Positions 1-5,617 of a stretch of 8,521 nt of DNA are shown one piece after another (position 1 is the first letter of the stretch; every line of letters begins with the position of its first letter). The notes beneath the pieces were generated by a model. That model had not been told where the DNA came from and did not search any database. It worked only from the letters and a program-made list of their open reading frames with translations. This DNA comes from Geodermatophilaceae bacterium (GTDB taxonomy: Bacteria > Actinomycetota > Actinomycetes > Mycobacteriales > Geodermatophilaceae): assembly GCA_013696785.1 (NCBI GenBank), contig JACCXW010000204.1:1-8521 (forward strand), read 5' to 3'. The position numbers were made by a program, and so were the translations under genes.

Positions 1-320
1 GACCGGCACCACATTGAAGTGCACCTCGTCGACCACGCCGGCCTCGTCCGACGTCGCCGGCAGTCACCGACACGTCGCCATCGCCGGCGGCCGCCCGAGC
101 CTGCTCGATCGCGCTCGCGACACCGTCGGTGACGAACGTGAACGGGCATCGGGGAAGGGCCAGTCCGTGGGCGGTTCGTGGGTGACGACAAAGACGTGGT
201 CGCCGGCTGCCGGCACCCCGTTCCAACCGTTCGTGATGTCGAACAGGTGTCGACCATGTCGTTCTCATCCGCGACGAACCCGTCCAGGGACACCGCGGCC
301 ACCACCATCACCTTGCCCAC
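1..320 (-). pseudogene. Dihydrofolate reductase family (RibD C-terminal-like) pseudogene, 3' end beyond the window
   Basis: Reading the minus strand in changing frames gives pieces of one recognisable protein. From a GTG at 320, after an AGAGGAAG purine stretch, comes VGKVMVVAAVSLDGFVADEN, the typical start of small reductase-like proteins of the DHFR/RibD_C superfamily. At about 255-246 the frame changes and sequence jumps directly to LFDITNGWNGVPAAGDHVF and VVTHEPPTDWPFPDA; the roughly 45-60 residues that normally lie between are missing. Near 144 one base is lost (the codon between DA and FTFVTDG has two bases), and the frame shifts again through FTFVTDGVASAIEQARAAAG. Around 45-49 another shift, with loss of a few codons, leads to EAGVVDEVHFNVVPV running off the window edge. 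Three independent lesions argue against a single sequencing error. The family assignment rests on motif recognition. Intact members are usually of unknown substrate. Confidence 0.8.
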
Positions 321-459
321 GAGGTCGGCTTCCTCTGCCGTCGTGCCCGCGTCCGCGGGCAACGCAGAGTAGAACGGCTCCGCGGGCACGAACTCATCGC
401 GGCGTCTCGCCAGGTCGAACACGCCGCCGTCAGCTCGTTGGCAGTGAGGCGTCACCCGG
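321..459 (-). other. Coding-like remnant upstream of the DHFR-family pseudogene; otherwise a short gap after the oxidoreductase-methyltransferase stop
   Basis: On the minus strand the frame of the pseudogene start stays open upstream to a GTG at 455. It reads VFDLARRRDEFVPAEPFYSA followed by LPADAGTTAEEADL, with almost all codons ending in G or C, as in real genes of this genome. A second short piece, ANELTAA, lies one frame away just before it, so another frameshift near 420 is possible. I do not recognise this peptide. It may be an N-terminal extension of the decayed reductase, or the debris of a separate gene joined to it by deletion. Nothing on the plus strand here looks like a gene, and no terminator hairpin with a T-run is visible after the stop at 460. 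Confidence 0.4.
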
Positions 460-2061
460 TCATGAGCTCATGGCGGAACTGGGCTCGCTACGGCGCTGGA
501 TCCTGAGGGTGTTGTTGATACGCGTGGCCGGTTGCCCGTCGGGTCCGGTCATGTGGTGCTCGTGCTCATCGCTGCGCTGCAGCTCCCACTCCTCAGCCGG
601 CAGGGCCAGCGCGTCGAGAACCTCCTGCGGTGTGGGCAGGTGCACGTCGATCTCGGGACTGGGGTCGTAGGAGGGCGGACCGGCGTGCCCGACGACCAGC
701 AGCACTCCGCCCGGGGCCACCGCCGCGGCAGCAGCGCGGAGGATCTCGTCGCGGGGCAGGTCGAGGTAGGAGTGCAGGAAATGGGCGGAGACGAGGTCGA
801 AGTTGCCCGCGGGAAAGGACAGCCCCAGATCGTGCCGTTGCCAGTCGATGCGGTCGGTGACGCCGGCCGCGGCTGCGTGTTCGGCGGCACGCTCTAGGGC
901 GATCTGGGCGATGTCCACCCCGGTGACCTGCCAGCCGCGTTGGGCCAGCCAGATGGCGTCGGCGCCCTCGGCGCACCCGAGGTCCAGCGCCTTTCCCGGT
1001 GTCAGCTCGGCCACCTCACGGACGAGAACGGCATTCGGATTGCCGCTCCAGACCCGATCGCGCCGCTCGTAGAAGTCATTCCAGAATGTGTCAGCCAACT
1101 CGGACCCGGCGCGACGGTGGGCGGCGACGGCGTACCGGATGTCCTCGGCGATGAGATCGGCGTTGAGGGCGGCAGCGACGGTCAGGCCGGCCGACGCGGC
1201 GGTGATCACGGTTGCCCGCAGGTCGGTGACGTTGCCGGCCACCCACACCCCGGGCACGGCGGTGGCTCCGGTCGGGTGGGCGGCGATGTACGTGCCGAAG
1301 ACGTGACCGGCCATCGTCATCGGGATCGGCTCCAACCCCAGGGTGGCGAGTACGTCGGCGCGGGCGGTGAAGCGTGGTGCGACTACGACCGCCTCGCGCG
1401 GCACGACTTCACCAGAGCGCAGCCGGACGCCGCTGATCCGGTCGTCCCTGACCTCTACGGACACGACCTCGCCTTCGACGAGAGTGATTCCGCGCGCGGC
1501 AAGCTGCTCCAGCTCCTCCTCGGTCGGAGGTGGGGCGCTGTGCAGGAACAGGGTCACATCGGCGCTCCACTGCCGGAACATCTGGGCCTGCTGCACCGCG
1601 AACGGCCCGGTGCCCAGGATCCCGAGGGCCTGGCCGCGCACCTCCCAGCCGTGGCAATACGGACAGTGCAGAACGTCGCGGCCCCACCGCTCGTGAAGGC
1701 CGGGTACGTCGGGCAGGTCGTCGATGAGGCCGGTAGCCACCAGCAGCCGCCGGGCGTCCACGGCGGATCCGTCCGCCAGCTTCACCGCGAAGCCTCCGCC
1801 GTCACGCGCACTGGCCGAGGTGACGGTGCCGGATACGACCTCGCCGCCATAGCCGGCCACCTCGGCACGGCCGGCGGCTAGCAGGTCCGCGGGCGGGCTG
1901 GCCTCGCGGCCGAGATAGTTGTGCACATGCCCGGCCGCAGCGTTGCGGGGCGAGCCCGCGTCCACTACGAGCACGGCCCGGCGCGCGCGGGCCAGCGCAA
2001 GCCCCGCGCTCAGCCCGGCAGCGCCACCGCCGACCACCACTACGTCGTACGACTCCCTCAT
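460..2061 (-). CDS. Bifunctional thioredoxin-reductase-like FAD oxidoreductase / class I SAM-dependent methyltransferase
   Basis: The product is 533 aa with two domains. Residues 1-305 form a low-molecular-weight thioredoxin-reductase-like flavoprotein: FAD-binding GGGAAGLSAG (11-20), a redox-active pair C133-P-Y-C136 in HCPYCHGWE, a second nucleotide-binding stretch GILGTGPFAV (147-156), and the C-terminal FAD motif VWVAGNVTD with RATVITAASAG (282-292). The arginine clamp (HRRxxxR) that binds the NADPH phosphate in classical thioredoxin reductases is absent; the equivalent stretch reads TLFLHSAPPPTEEE. Residues about 325-525 form a Rossmann methyltransferase: motif I DLGCAEG (360-366), acidic D383 in GVDIA, then FDLVSAHFLH and APGGVLLVV. 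The ATG at 2061 is chosen because GGAGGAG lies 8 nt upstream and the FAD motif follows at once; the open frame runs further upstream but only through the divergent regulator. The same domain fusion is annotated in other actinobacteria as a bifunctional protein of unknown substrate. Fusion suggests sequential action on a thiol or dithiol compound, which is inference. It is probably cytosolic, with no signal peptide. Confidence 0.92.
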   Translation of the reverse strand: MRESYDVVVVGGGAAGLSAGLALARARRAVLVVDAGSPRNAAAGHVHNYLGREASPPADLLAAGRAEVAGYGGEVVSGTVTSASARDGGGFAVKLADGSAVDARRLLVATGLIDDLPDVPGLHERWGRDVLHCPYCHGWEVRGQALGILGTGPFAVQQAQMFRQWSADVTLFLHSAPPPTEEELEQLAARGITLVEGEVVSVEVRDDRISGVRLRSGEVVPREAVVVAPRFTARADVLATLGLEPIPMTMAGHVFGTYIAAHPTGATAVPGVWVAGNVTDLRATVITAASAGLTVAAALNADLIAEDIRYAVAAHRRAGSELADTFWNDFYERRDRVWSGNPNAVLVREVAELTPGKALDLGCAEGADAIWLAQRGWQVTGVDIAQIALERAAEHAAAAGVTDRIDWQRHDLGLSFPAGNFDLVSAHFLHSYLDLPRDEILRAAAAAVAPGGVLLVVGHAGPPSYDPSPEIDVHLPTPQEVLDALALPAEEWELQRSDEHEHHMTGPDGQPATRINNTLRIQRRSEPSSAMSS

Positions 2062-2069
2062 TTCGCACT

Positions 2070-2076
2070 CTCCTCC
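2070..2076 (-). promoter_or_regulatory. Ribosome binding site of the oxidoreductase-methyltransferase gene
   Basis: The minus strand reads GGAGGAG followed by 8 nt and the ATG at 2061. It fixes the start and excludes the 115-codon upstream extension of the open frame. Confidence 0.85.
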
Positions 2077-2144
2077 ACTGGTTCGTTCGGCCGCTCTCTG
2101 CGGACAACGGCCTCGTCCAGGACTGTCCGCTGGGTCGCCAGTAG

Positions 2145-2182
2145 TTGACAAACATCCTTGCCAGTCTGGCAAAGTGGCTGAT
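2145..2182 (+). promoter_or_regulatory. Probable promoter of the XRE-cupin regulator, possibly giving a leaderless transcript
   Basis: A perfect TTGACA -35 hexamer lies at 2145-2150. No strong -10 follows; the best candidate, CAAAGT at 2170-2175 (19-nt spacing, three of six consensus bases), would start transcription close to the GTG at 2183. There is no Shine-Dalgarno sequence before that GTG, which fits a leaderless mRNA, common in actinobacteria. The -35 is seen directly; the -10 and start point are inferred. Confidence 0.45.
2158..2172. promoter_or_regulatory. 15-bp perfect palindrome, candidate operator of the XRE-cupin regulator
   Basis: TTGCCAG-T-CTGGCAA is a perfect inverted repeat of 7 bp with a 1-bp centre. 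It lies 8 bp after the TTGACA hexamer, overlaps the probable -10 of the regulator gene, and ends 10 bp before its GTG. On the other strand it sits about 97 bp upstream of the oxidoreductase-methyltransferase ATG. Size and placement fit a dimeric helix-turn-helix protein that represses itself and controls the divergent gene. The binding protein is inferred from adjacency. Confidence 0.65.
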
Positions 2183-2773
2183 GTGGACAACGACCTGACT
2201 GCGGCTCTCGGAGCAGTGGGACCTCGGCTGCGCACCCTGCGCCAGCAGCGCGACATGACACTGACAGAGCTGTCGGCGGCGACCGCTATCTCCGTCAGCA
2301 CCCTCTCGCGACTGGAGTCGGGGCAGCGCCGGCCGAACCTGGAGCTGCTCCTTCCGTTGGCTCGGGCCCACGGGGTCGCCCTCGACGACCTCATCGGTGC
2401 CCCCACTACCGGAGACCCGCGCGTGCACCTGCGTCAGATCACCCGCAACGGGATGACCATGGTGCCGCTGACCCAGCGACCGGGTGGGATTCAGGCCTTC
2501 AAGCTCGTCATCCCCGCCAGCAAGCGTCCCCGGCAACCGCAACCGCAGAGCCATGAGGGCTACGAGTGGGTCTACGTCCTGAACGGTCGGCTGCGACTCG
2601 TCCTCGGCGAGCAGGATCTCGTGCTCGTCCCCGGCGAGGCCGCCGAGTTCGACACCCGCACTCCGCATTGCTTCGGCGGTGTGGGCGGCGAACCTGTGGA
2701 GTTTTTGGCATTGTTCGGAAGGCAGGGGGAACGCGCCCACGTGCGTACCCGCCCCTCAGCCGGGTCACCGTGA
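2183..2773 (+). CDS. XRE-family transcriptional regulator with C-terminal cupin domain
   Basis: The 196-aa protein has an N-terminal helix-turn-helix of the XRE/Cro-cI type, about residues 13-70: RLRTLRQQRDMTLTELSAAT, then SVSTLSRLESGQRRPNLELL, the classic recognition-helix pattern. A small beta-barrel cupin_2 domain covers about 105-180 (SHEGYEWVYVLNGRLRLVLG, then LVLVPGEAAEFDTRTPHCF), where H124, E128 and H162 are candidate metal or ligand contacts. Members of this family are cytosolic regulators that sense a small molecule through the cupin. The GTG at 2183 is preferred because the helix-turn-helix starts soon after and the longer open frame overlaps the divergent gene; a GTG at 2174 is an in-frame alternative that would overlap the palindrome. 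The gene is divergent to the oxidoreductase-methyltransferase with a 121-bp shared intergenic region, so that gene is the likeliest target besides itself. The effector is unknown. Confidence 0.9.
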   Translation: MDNDLTAALGAVGPRLRTLRQQRDMTLTELSAATAISVSTLSRLESGQRRPNLELLLPLARAHGVALDDLIGAPTTGDPRVHLRQITRNGMTMVPLTQRPGGIQAFKLVIPASKRPRQPQPQSHEGYEWVYVLNGRLRLVLGEQDLVLVPGEAAEFDTRTPHCFGGVGGEPVEFLALFGRQGERAHVRTRPSAGSP

Positions 2774-2814
2774 TCACGGCGACGGGTTGCATGGCGGGGC
2801 CACGTCAAGGACAC

Positions 2815-2842
2815 TAGATAACTGACCGATCGGTCGGTATTC
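2815..2842 (+). promoter_or_regulatory. paa operon control region: TAGATA -10-like box and PaaR-like operator
   Basis: A TAGATA hexamer (2815-2820) is followed directly by ACTGACCGATCGGTCGGT (2821-2838), which contains the perfect 12-bp palindrome GACCGATCGGTC. From memory, the TetR-type repressor PaaR of Corynebacterium glutamicum binds a 22-bp site with half-sites ACTNACCG and CGGTNAGT around NNCGNN. Here the left half, the central CG and CGGT all fit; only the last three bases differ. The position just after a -10-like box and 24 bp before the paaA ATG suits a repressor relieved by phenylacetyl-CoA. No convincing -35 is seen (TTGCAT at 2787-2792 is too far away). No paaR gene lies in the window. 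Confidence 0.65.
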
Positions 2843-2854
2843 AGCGCAGCAGCC

Positions 2855-2861
2855 GGAGGAG
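2855..2861 (+). promoter_or_regulatory. Ribosome binding site of paaA
   Basis: GGAGGAG lies 4 nt before the ATG at 2866. It supports this start and strong translation of the first gene of the operon. Confidence 0.8.
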
Positions 2862-2865
2862 CTTC

Positions 2866-3825
2866 ATGACCGCCACAGCCGTCACGCCCGAGACCGAGCT
2901 GCAGCGGCATTTCGAAGACACGATCGAGCACGACCGGCGGATCGAACCGCGCGACTGGATGCCGGAGGCCTATCGCAAGTCGCTGGTGCGCCAGATCGCC
3001 CAGCACGCGCACTCGGAAATAATCGGCATGCAGCCCGAGGGGAAATGGCTGACAAGGGCGCCGTCGCTACGGCGTAAGGCGATCCTGCTCGCGAAGGTGC
3101 AGGACGAGGCCGGACACGGCATGTACCTGTACTCCGCGGCCGAGACGCTCGGTGCCGACCGCGCGGACCTCACCCAGCTGTTGATCGACGGCAAGCAGAA
3201 GTACTCCTCGATCTTCAACTATCCGACTCTGACGTTCGCCGACGTCGGCGTCATCGGCTGGCTCGTCGACGGCGCGGCGATTGTCAACCAGGTGCCGCTG
3301 TGTCGGAGCTCGTTCGGGCCGTACGCCCGCGCGATGGTACGGATCTGCAAGGAGGAGTCCTTCCATCAACGCCAGGGCTACGAACTGCTGGCGCACCTGA
3401 TGGGCGGTACGCCGGCGCAGCGGGCCATGGTCCAGGACGCGACGAACCGCTGGTGGTGGCCGTCGTTGATGATGTTCGGGCCGCCCGATGCCGATTCGCC
3501 GAACACTCAGCAGTCGATGGCGTGGCGGATCAAGCGGCACACGAACGACGAGTTGCGACAGCGGTTCGTCGACATGAGCGTTCCGCAGGCCGAGGCGCTC
3601 GGCGTCACCCTGCCTGACCCCGCCCTGCGGTGGAACTCCGAGCGGGAGCATCACGACTTCGGCGAAATCGACTGGATGGAGTTCAAGCGCGTCGTGTCCG
3701 GGCAGGGACCGTGCAACGCCGAGCGGATCGCGCATCGTAAGGCTGCCCACGACGACGGCGAGTGGGTGCGGGAGGCCGCCGTGGCCTACGCGGCCAAGCA
3801 GGCCGCGCGGGGCGCGGCGGCGTGA
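2866..3825 (+). CDS. paaA: 1,2-phenylacetyl-CoA epoxidase, catalytic diiron subunit PaaA
   Basis: The product is 319 aa, close to the roughly 310 aa of E. coli PaaA. It is the oxygenase subunit of the multicomponent monooxygenase that converts phenylacetyl-CoA to its ring 1,2-epoxide, the committed step of aerobic phenylacetate breakdown in the cytosol. Diiron ligand motifs of the ferritin-like fold are visible: KVQDEAGHGMYLYS with E81 and H84, and CKEESFHQRQGYE with E163/E164 and H167; E51 in SEIIGMQPEG and D126 in TFADVG are further candidates. The N-terminal IEPRDWMPEAYRKSLVRQIA and the later WWWPSLMMFGPPDADSPN are characteristic of PaaA. It is the first gene of paaABCDE, with a ribosome binding site and a PaaR-like operator upstream. 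Its stop codon overlaps the paaB start. All expected motifs are intact. Confidence 0.97.
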   Translation: MTATAVTPETELQRHFEDTIEHDRRIEPRDWMPEAYRKSLVRQIAQHAHSEIIGMQPEGKWLTRAPSLRRKAILLAKVQDEAGHGMYLYSAAETLGADRADLTQLLIDGKQKYSSIFNYPTLTFADVGVIGWLVDGAAIVNQVPLCRSSFGPYARAMVRICKEESFHQRQGYELLAHLMGGTPAQRAMVQDATNRWWWPSLMMFGPPDADSPNTQQSMAWRIKRHTNDELRQRFVDMSVPQAEALGVTLPDPALRWNSEREHHDFGEIDWMEFKRVVSGQGPCNAERIAHRKAAHDDGEWVREAAVAYAAKQAARGAAA

Positions 3826-4190
3826 GTGATCCGCGGAGCTTTACAGCCGAAGGTGGCCACGGGGCTGTGCCGACCGAAGGCGTTCCCGCCGGGACCGAAC
3901 CCAGGCAGCGCTCGGTGTGGCCGCTGTACGAGGTCTTCGTGCGCGGCAAGCGCGGGCTGAACCACGTGCACGTTGGTTCGCTGCACGCCGCCGACTCCGA
4001 GATGGCCCTGCATCACGCCCGGGACCTCTACACCCGCCGGAACGAGGGGGTCAGCATCTGGGTGGTGCTCGCGACGAGCATCGCGGCCTCCTCCCCGGAC
4101 GAGAAGGACCCGTTCTTCGCCCCCAGCGGGGACAAGGTGTACCGCCATCCGACCTTCTACTCGATTCCCGACGACGTTCCCTACATCTGA
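3822..4190 (+). CDS. paaB: 1,2-phenylacetyl-CoA epoxidase subunit PaaB
   Basis: The product is 122 aa. The core from W33 (WPLYEVFVRGKRGLNHVHVG, then SLHAADSEMALHHARDLYTR and EGVSIWVV) and the end (KVYRHPTFYSIPDDVPYI) match PaaB. This small subunit is thought to bridge or stabilise the PaaA-PaaC oxygenase complex and help electron delivery. The first 32 residues (rich in G, P, E) are an extension compared with the roughly 95-aa E. coli protein. The GTG at 3822 is chosen because it overlaps the paaA stop as GTGA, a standard coupling arrangement; later in-frame GTG codons (residues 16 and 32) are possible but would leave a gap. The gap to paaC is 15 nt. Confidence 0.95.
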   Translation: MSDPRSFTAEGGHGAVPTEGVPAGTEPRQRSVWPLYEVFVRGKRGLNHVHVGSLHAADSEMALHHARDLYTRRNEGVSIWVVLATSIAASSPDEKDPFFAPSGDKVYRHPTFYSIPDDVPYI

Positions 4191-4205
4191 GGTCCCGAAC
4201 AGCTG

Positions 4206-5114
4206 ATGACTACGGACCACGACAGCGCGTACGACTCTCTGGCCGACGAGCACGGTGGCGACGCGCGCTGGGCGTTCGGCACCGGCTTCGACGACCCACT
4301 GTCCGGTGTGGACACTGCCATTCCGGGGGGAGTCGAGGCGGCGGACCTGGCGGTGTACTGCCTGATGCTCGCCGATGACGCGCTCGTGATGTCGCAGCGG
4401 CTGACCGAGTGGTGCACGAACGCTCCGGAACTTGAGGAAGAGGTGGCGCTCGCCAACATCGGCCTCGACCTGCTCGGGCAGGCCCGGCTGCTGCTGGCCC
4501 GCGCCGGCGCCGCAGATCCCTCGATACCCCAACGGCTGGCAGCCGATCTGCCGCACGAGGACGCCCTCGCGTACTTCCGGAGGGCGGCCGAGTACCGCAA
4601 CGTCACCCTGGTCGAGGTGGACAACGGTGATTTCGCCCGGTCCGCGGTGCGGCTGCTCGCGTTCTCGACGTGGCGGCTGGCGCTGCTCGATCGGCTCACA
4701 AGCTCACGGGACCCTGTTCTCGCGGCGGTGGCTGCAAAGGGGGTCAAGGAGGTCACCTACCACCGGGACTACGCCGCCCGCTGGGTGGTCCGGCTCGGGG
4801 ACGGGACGGACCTGTCGCACGATCGGGTTGCCGCCGGTCTCGCCGCCACCTGGCCGTACGTCGGAGAGCTGTTCGTCAGCAGCGACGTGGAGCAGCGGCT
4901 GGCTGCAGCGGGTGTGGGCGTGGATCCGGCCGGGTTGCGTGCCGAATTCGACGACGTGATGCGGCAAGTCCTGGCGGCGGCCCGGCTTCAGCATCCCGCA
5001 GCCGAATCCACTGTGGACATAGCCGGTCGCTCCGGTCGGCACACCGAGGCCTTGGTGTCGCTGCTGGCGGAGATGCAGGAATTGGCCCGCGCCCACCCCG
5101 AGGCGATCTGGTGA
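4206..5114 (+). CDS. paaC: 1,2-phenylacetyl-CoA epoxidase structural subunit PaaC
   Basis: The product is 302 aa, against about 250 aa in E. coli, mainly because of an N-terminal extension of about 45 residues. It is a ferritin-like paralogue of PaaA that forms the core heterodimer with it and is regarded as structural. Typical stretches are YCLMLADDALVMSQRLTEWC (51-70), ALANIGLDLLGQARLLLARA (81-100), NVTLVEVDNGDFA (132-144), KEVTYHRDYAARWVVRLGDG (181-200), and the C-terminal GRSGRHTEALVSLLAEMQEL ending in HPEAIW. The ATG at 4206 follows the paaB stop by 15 nt; a weak TGAGGT lies at 4188-4193. The N-terminal part (ADEHGGDARWAFGTGFDDP) looks like real conserved sequence, so the long form is preferred. 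The last codons overlap the paaD start as GTGA. Confidence 0.96.
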   Translation: MTTDHDSAYDSLADEHGGDARWAFGTGFDDPLSGVDTAIPGGVEAADLAVYCLMLADDALVMSQRLTEWCTNAPELEEEVALANIGLDLLGQARLLLARAGAADPSIPQRLAADLPHEDALAYFRRAAEYRNVTLVEVDNGDFARSAVRLLAFSTWRLALLDRLTSSRDPVLAAVAAKGVKEVTYHRDYAARWVVRLGDGTDLSHDRVAAGLAATWPYVGELFVSSDVEQRLAAAGVGVDPAGLRAEFDDVMRQVLAAARLQHPAAESTVDIAGRSGRHTEALVSLLAEMQELARAHPEAIW

Positions 5115-5614
5115 ACGGCCTCATCGACGCTCGCACTATCGCCGAGGCCGTCACAGACCCGGAGCTTCCGATGCTGACGCTGGCCGATCTCGGCGTACTG
5201 CGCTCGGTCGACGTGACCGTCGACGGCGGGGTGGTCGTGACGATCACGCCGACGTACTCCGGTTGCCCGGCGATGGACGCGATGCGCGACGATCTCCGCC
5301 GCGGCCTGTACGCCGCCGGCTACTCCAGTGTCGACGTCCGGACCGTGCTCCACCCGGCCTGGAGCACCGACTGGATCACCGCGGCAGGGCGGACGAAGCT
5401 GGTCGAGCACGGGATCGCACCACCTGGTCCGGCGCGCGAGCGCGCGGCCGGCCCGATCCCGCTCACGCTGGCGCCCCCCGCGCGCCGGATCGCCTGCCCG
5501 CTATGTGGCTCTCCCGACACCGAGGAGTTGTCGGGGTTCAGCGCCACGGCATGCAAGGCGCTGCGCCGCTGCCGAAGCTGCCGCGAGCCGTTCGAGCACG
5601 TCAAGGAGATCTGA
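5111..5614 (+). CDS. paaD: Phenylacetate degradation protein PaaD (MIP18/DUF59 plus zinc-ribbon-like domain)
   Basis: The product is 167 aa, matching E. coli PaaD (about 165 aa). Residues 1-90 are a MIP18/DUF59-type domain with DPELPMLTLADLGVLRSV and TPTYSGCPAMDAM (47-59), whose cysteine C52 is the conserved one of Fe-S assembly proteins of this class. Residues about 127-160 hold CPLC (129-132), C148 and CRSC (154-157), a probable metal-binding site unique to PaaD. The protein is required for epoxidase activity and is thought to mature the Fe-S cluster of PaaE or the diiron centre. The GTG at 5111 overlaps the paaC stop; a longer open frame upstream runs out of frame through paaC and is not real. 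The gap to paaE is 3 nt. Confidence 0.95.
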   Translation: MNGLIDARTIAEAVTDPELPMLTLADLGVLRSVDVTVDGGVVVTITPTYSGCPAMDAMRDDLRRGLYAAGYSSVDVRTVLHPAWSTDWITAAGRTKLVEHGIAPPGPARERAAGPIPLTLAPPARRIACPLCGSPDTEELSGFSATACKALRRCRSCREPFEHVKEI

Positions 5615-5617
5615 GCG

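Noticed and set aside
14..670. Plus-strand open frame of 218 codons at the left edge
   Set aside because: It is arginine/proline/serine-rich shadow sequence opposite the DHFR-family pseudogene and the methyltransferase end, with no domain.
940..1881. Plus-strand open frame of 313 codons
   Set aside because: It lies entirely opposite the oxidoreductase-methyltransferase gene, whose motifs prove the minus strand is coding; it has no recognisable domain.
2062..2144. Search for a minus-strand promoter of the oxidoreductase-methyltransferase gene
   Set aside because: TTGTCA and TTGCCA hexamers exist on that strand, but no acceptable -10 follows at 16-19 nt, so no specific promoter is claimed.
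1802..2740. Minus-strand open frame of 312 codons
   Set aside because: It is antisense to the XRE-cupin regulator and out of frame with the flavoprotein gene; no motifs.
2768..2779. Perfect 12-bp palindrome CCGTGATCACGG over the stop of the XRE-cupin gene
   Set aside because: It has no loop, so it is not a terminator hairpin, and a single short palindrome at a gene end can arise by chance; there is no second copy nearby.
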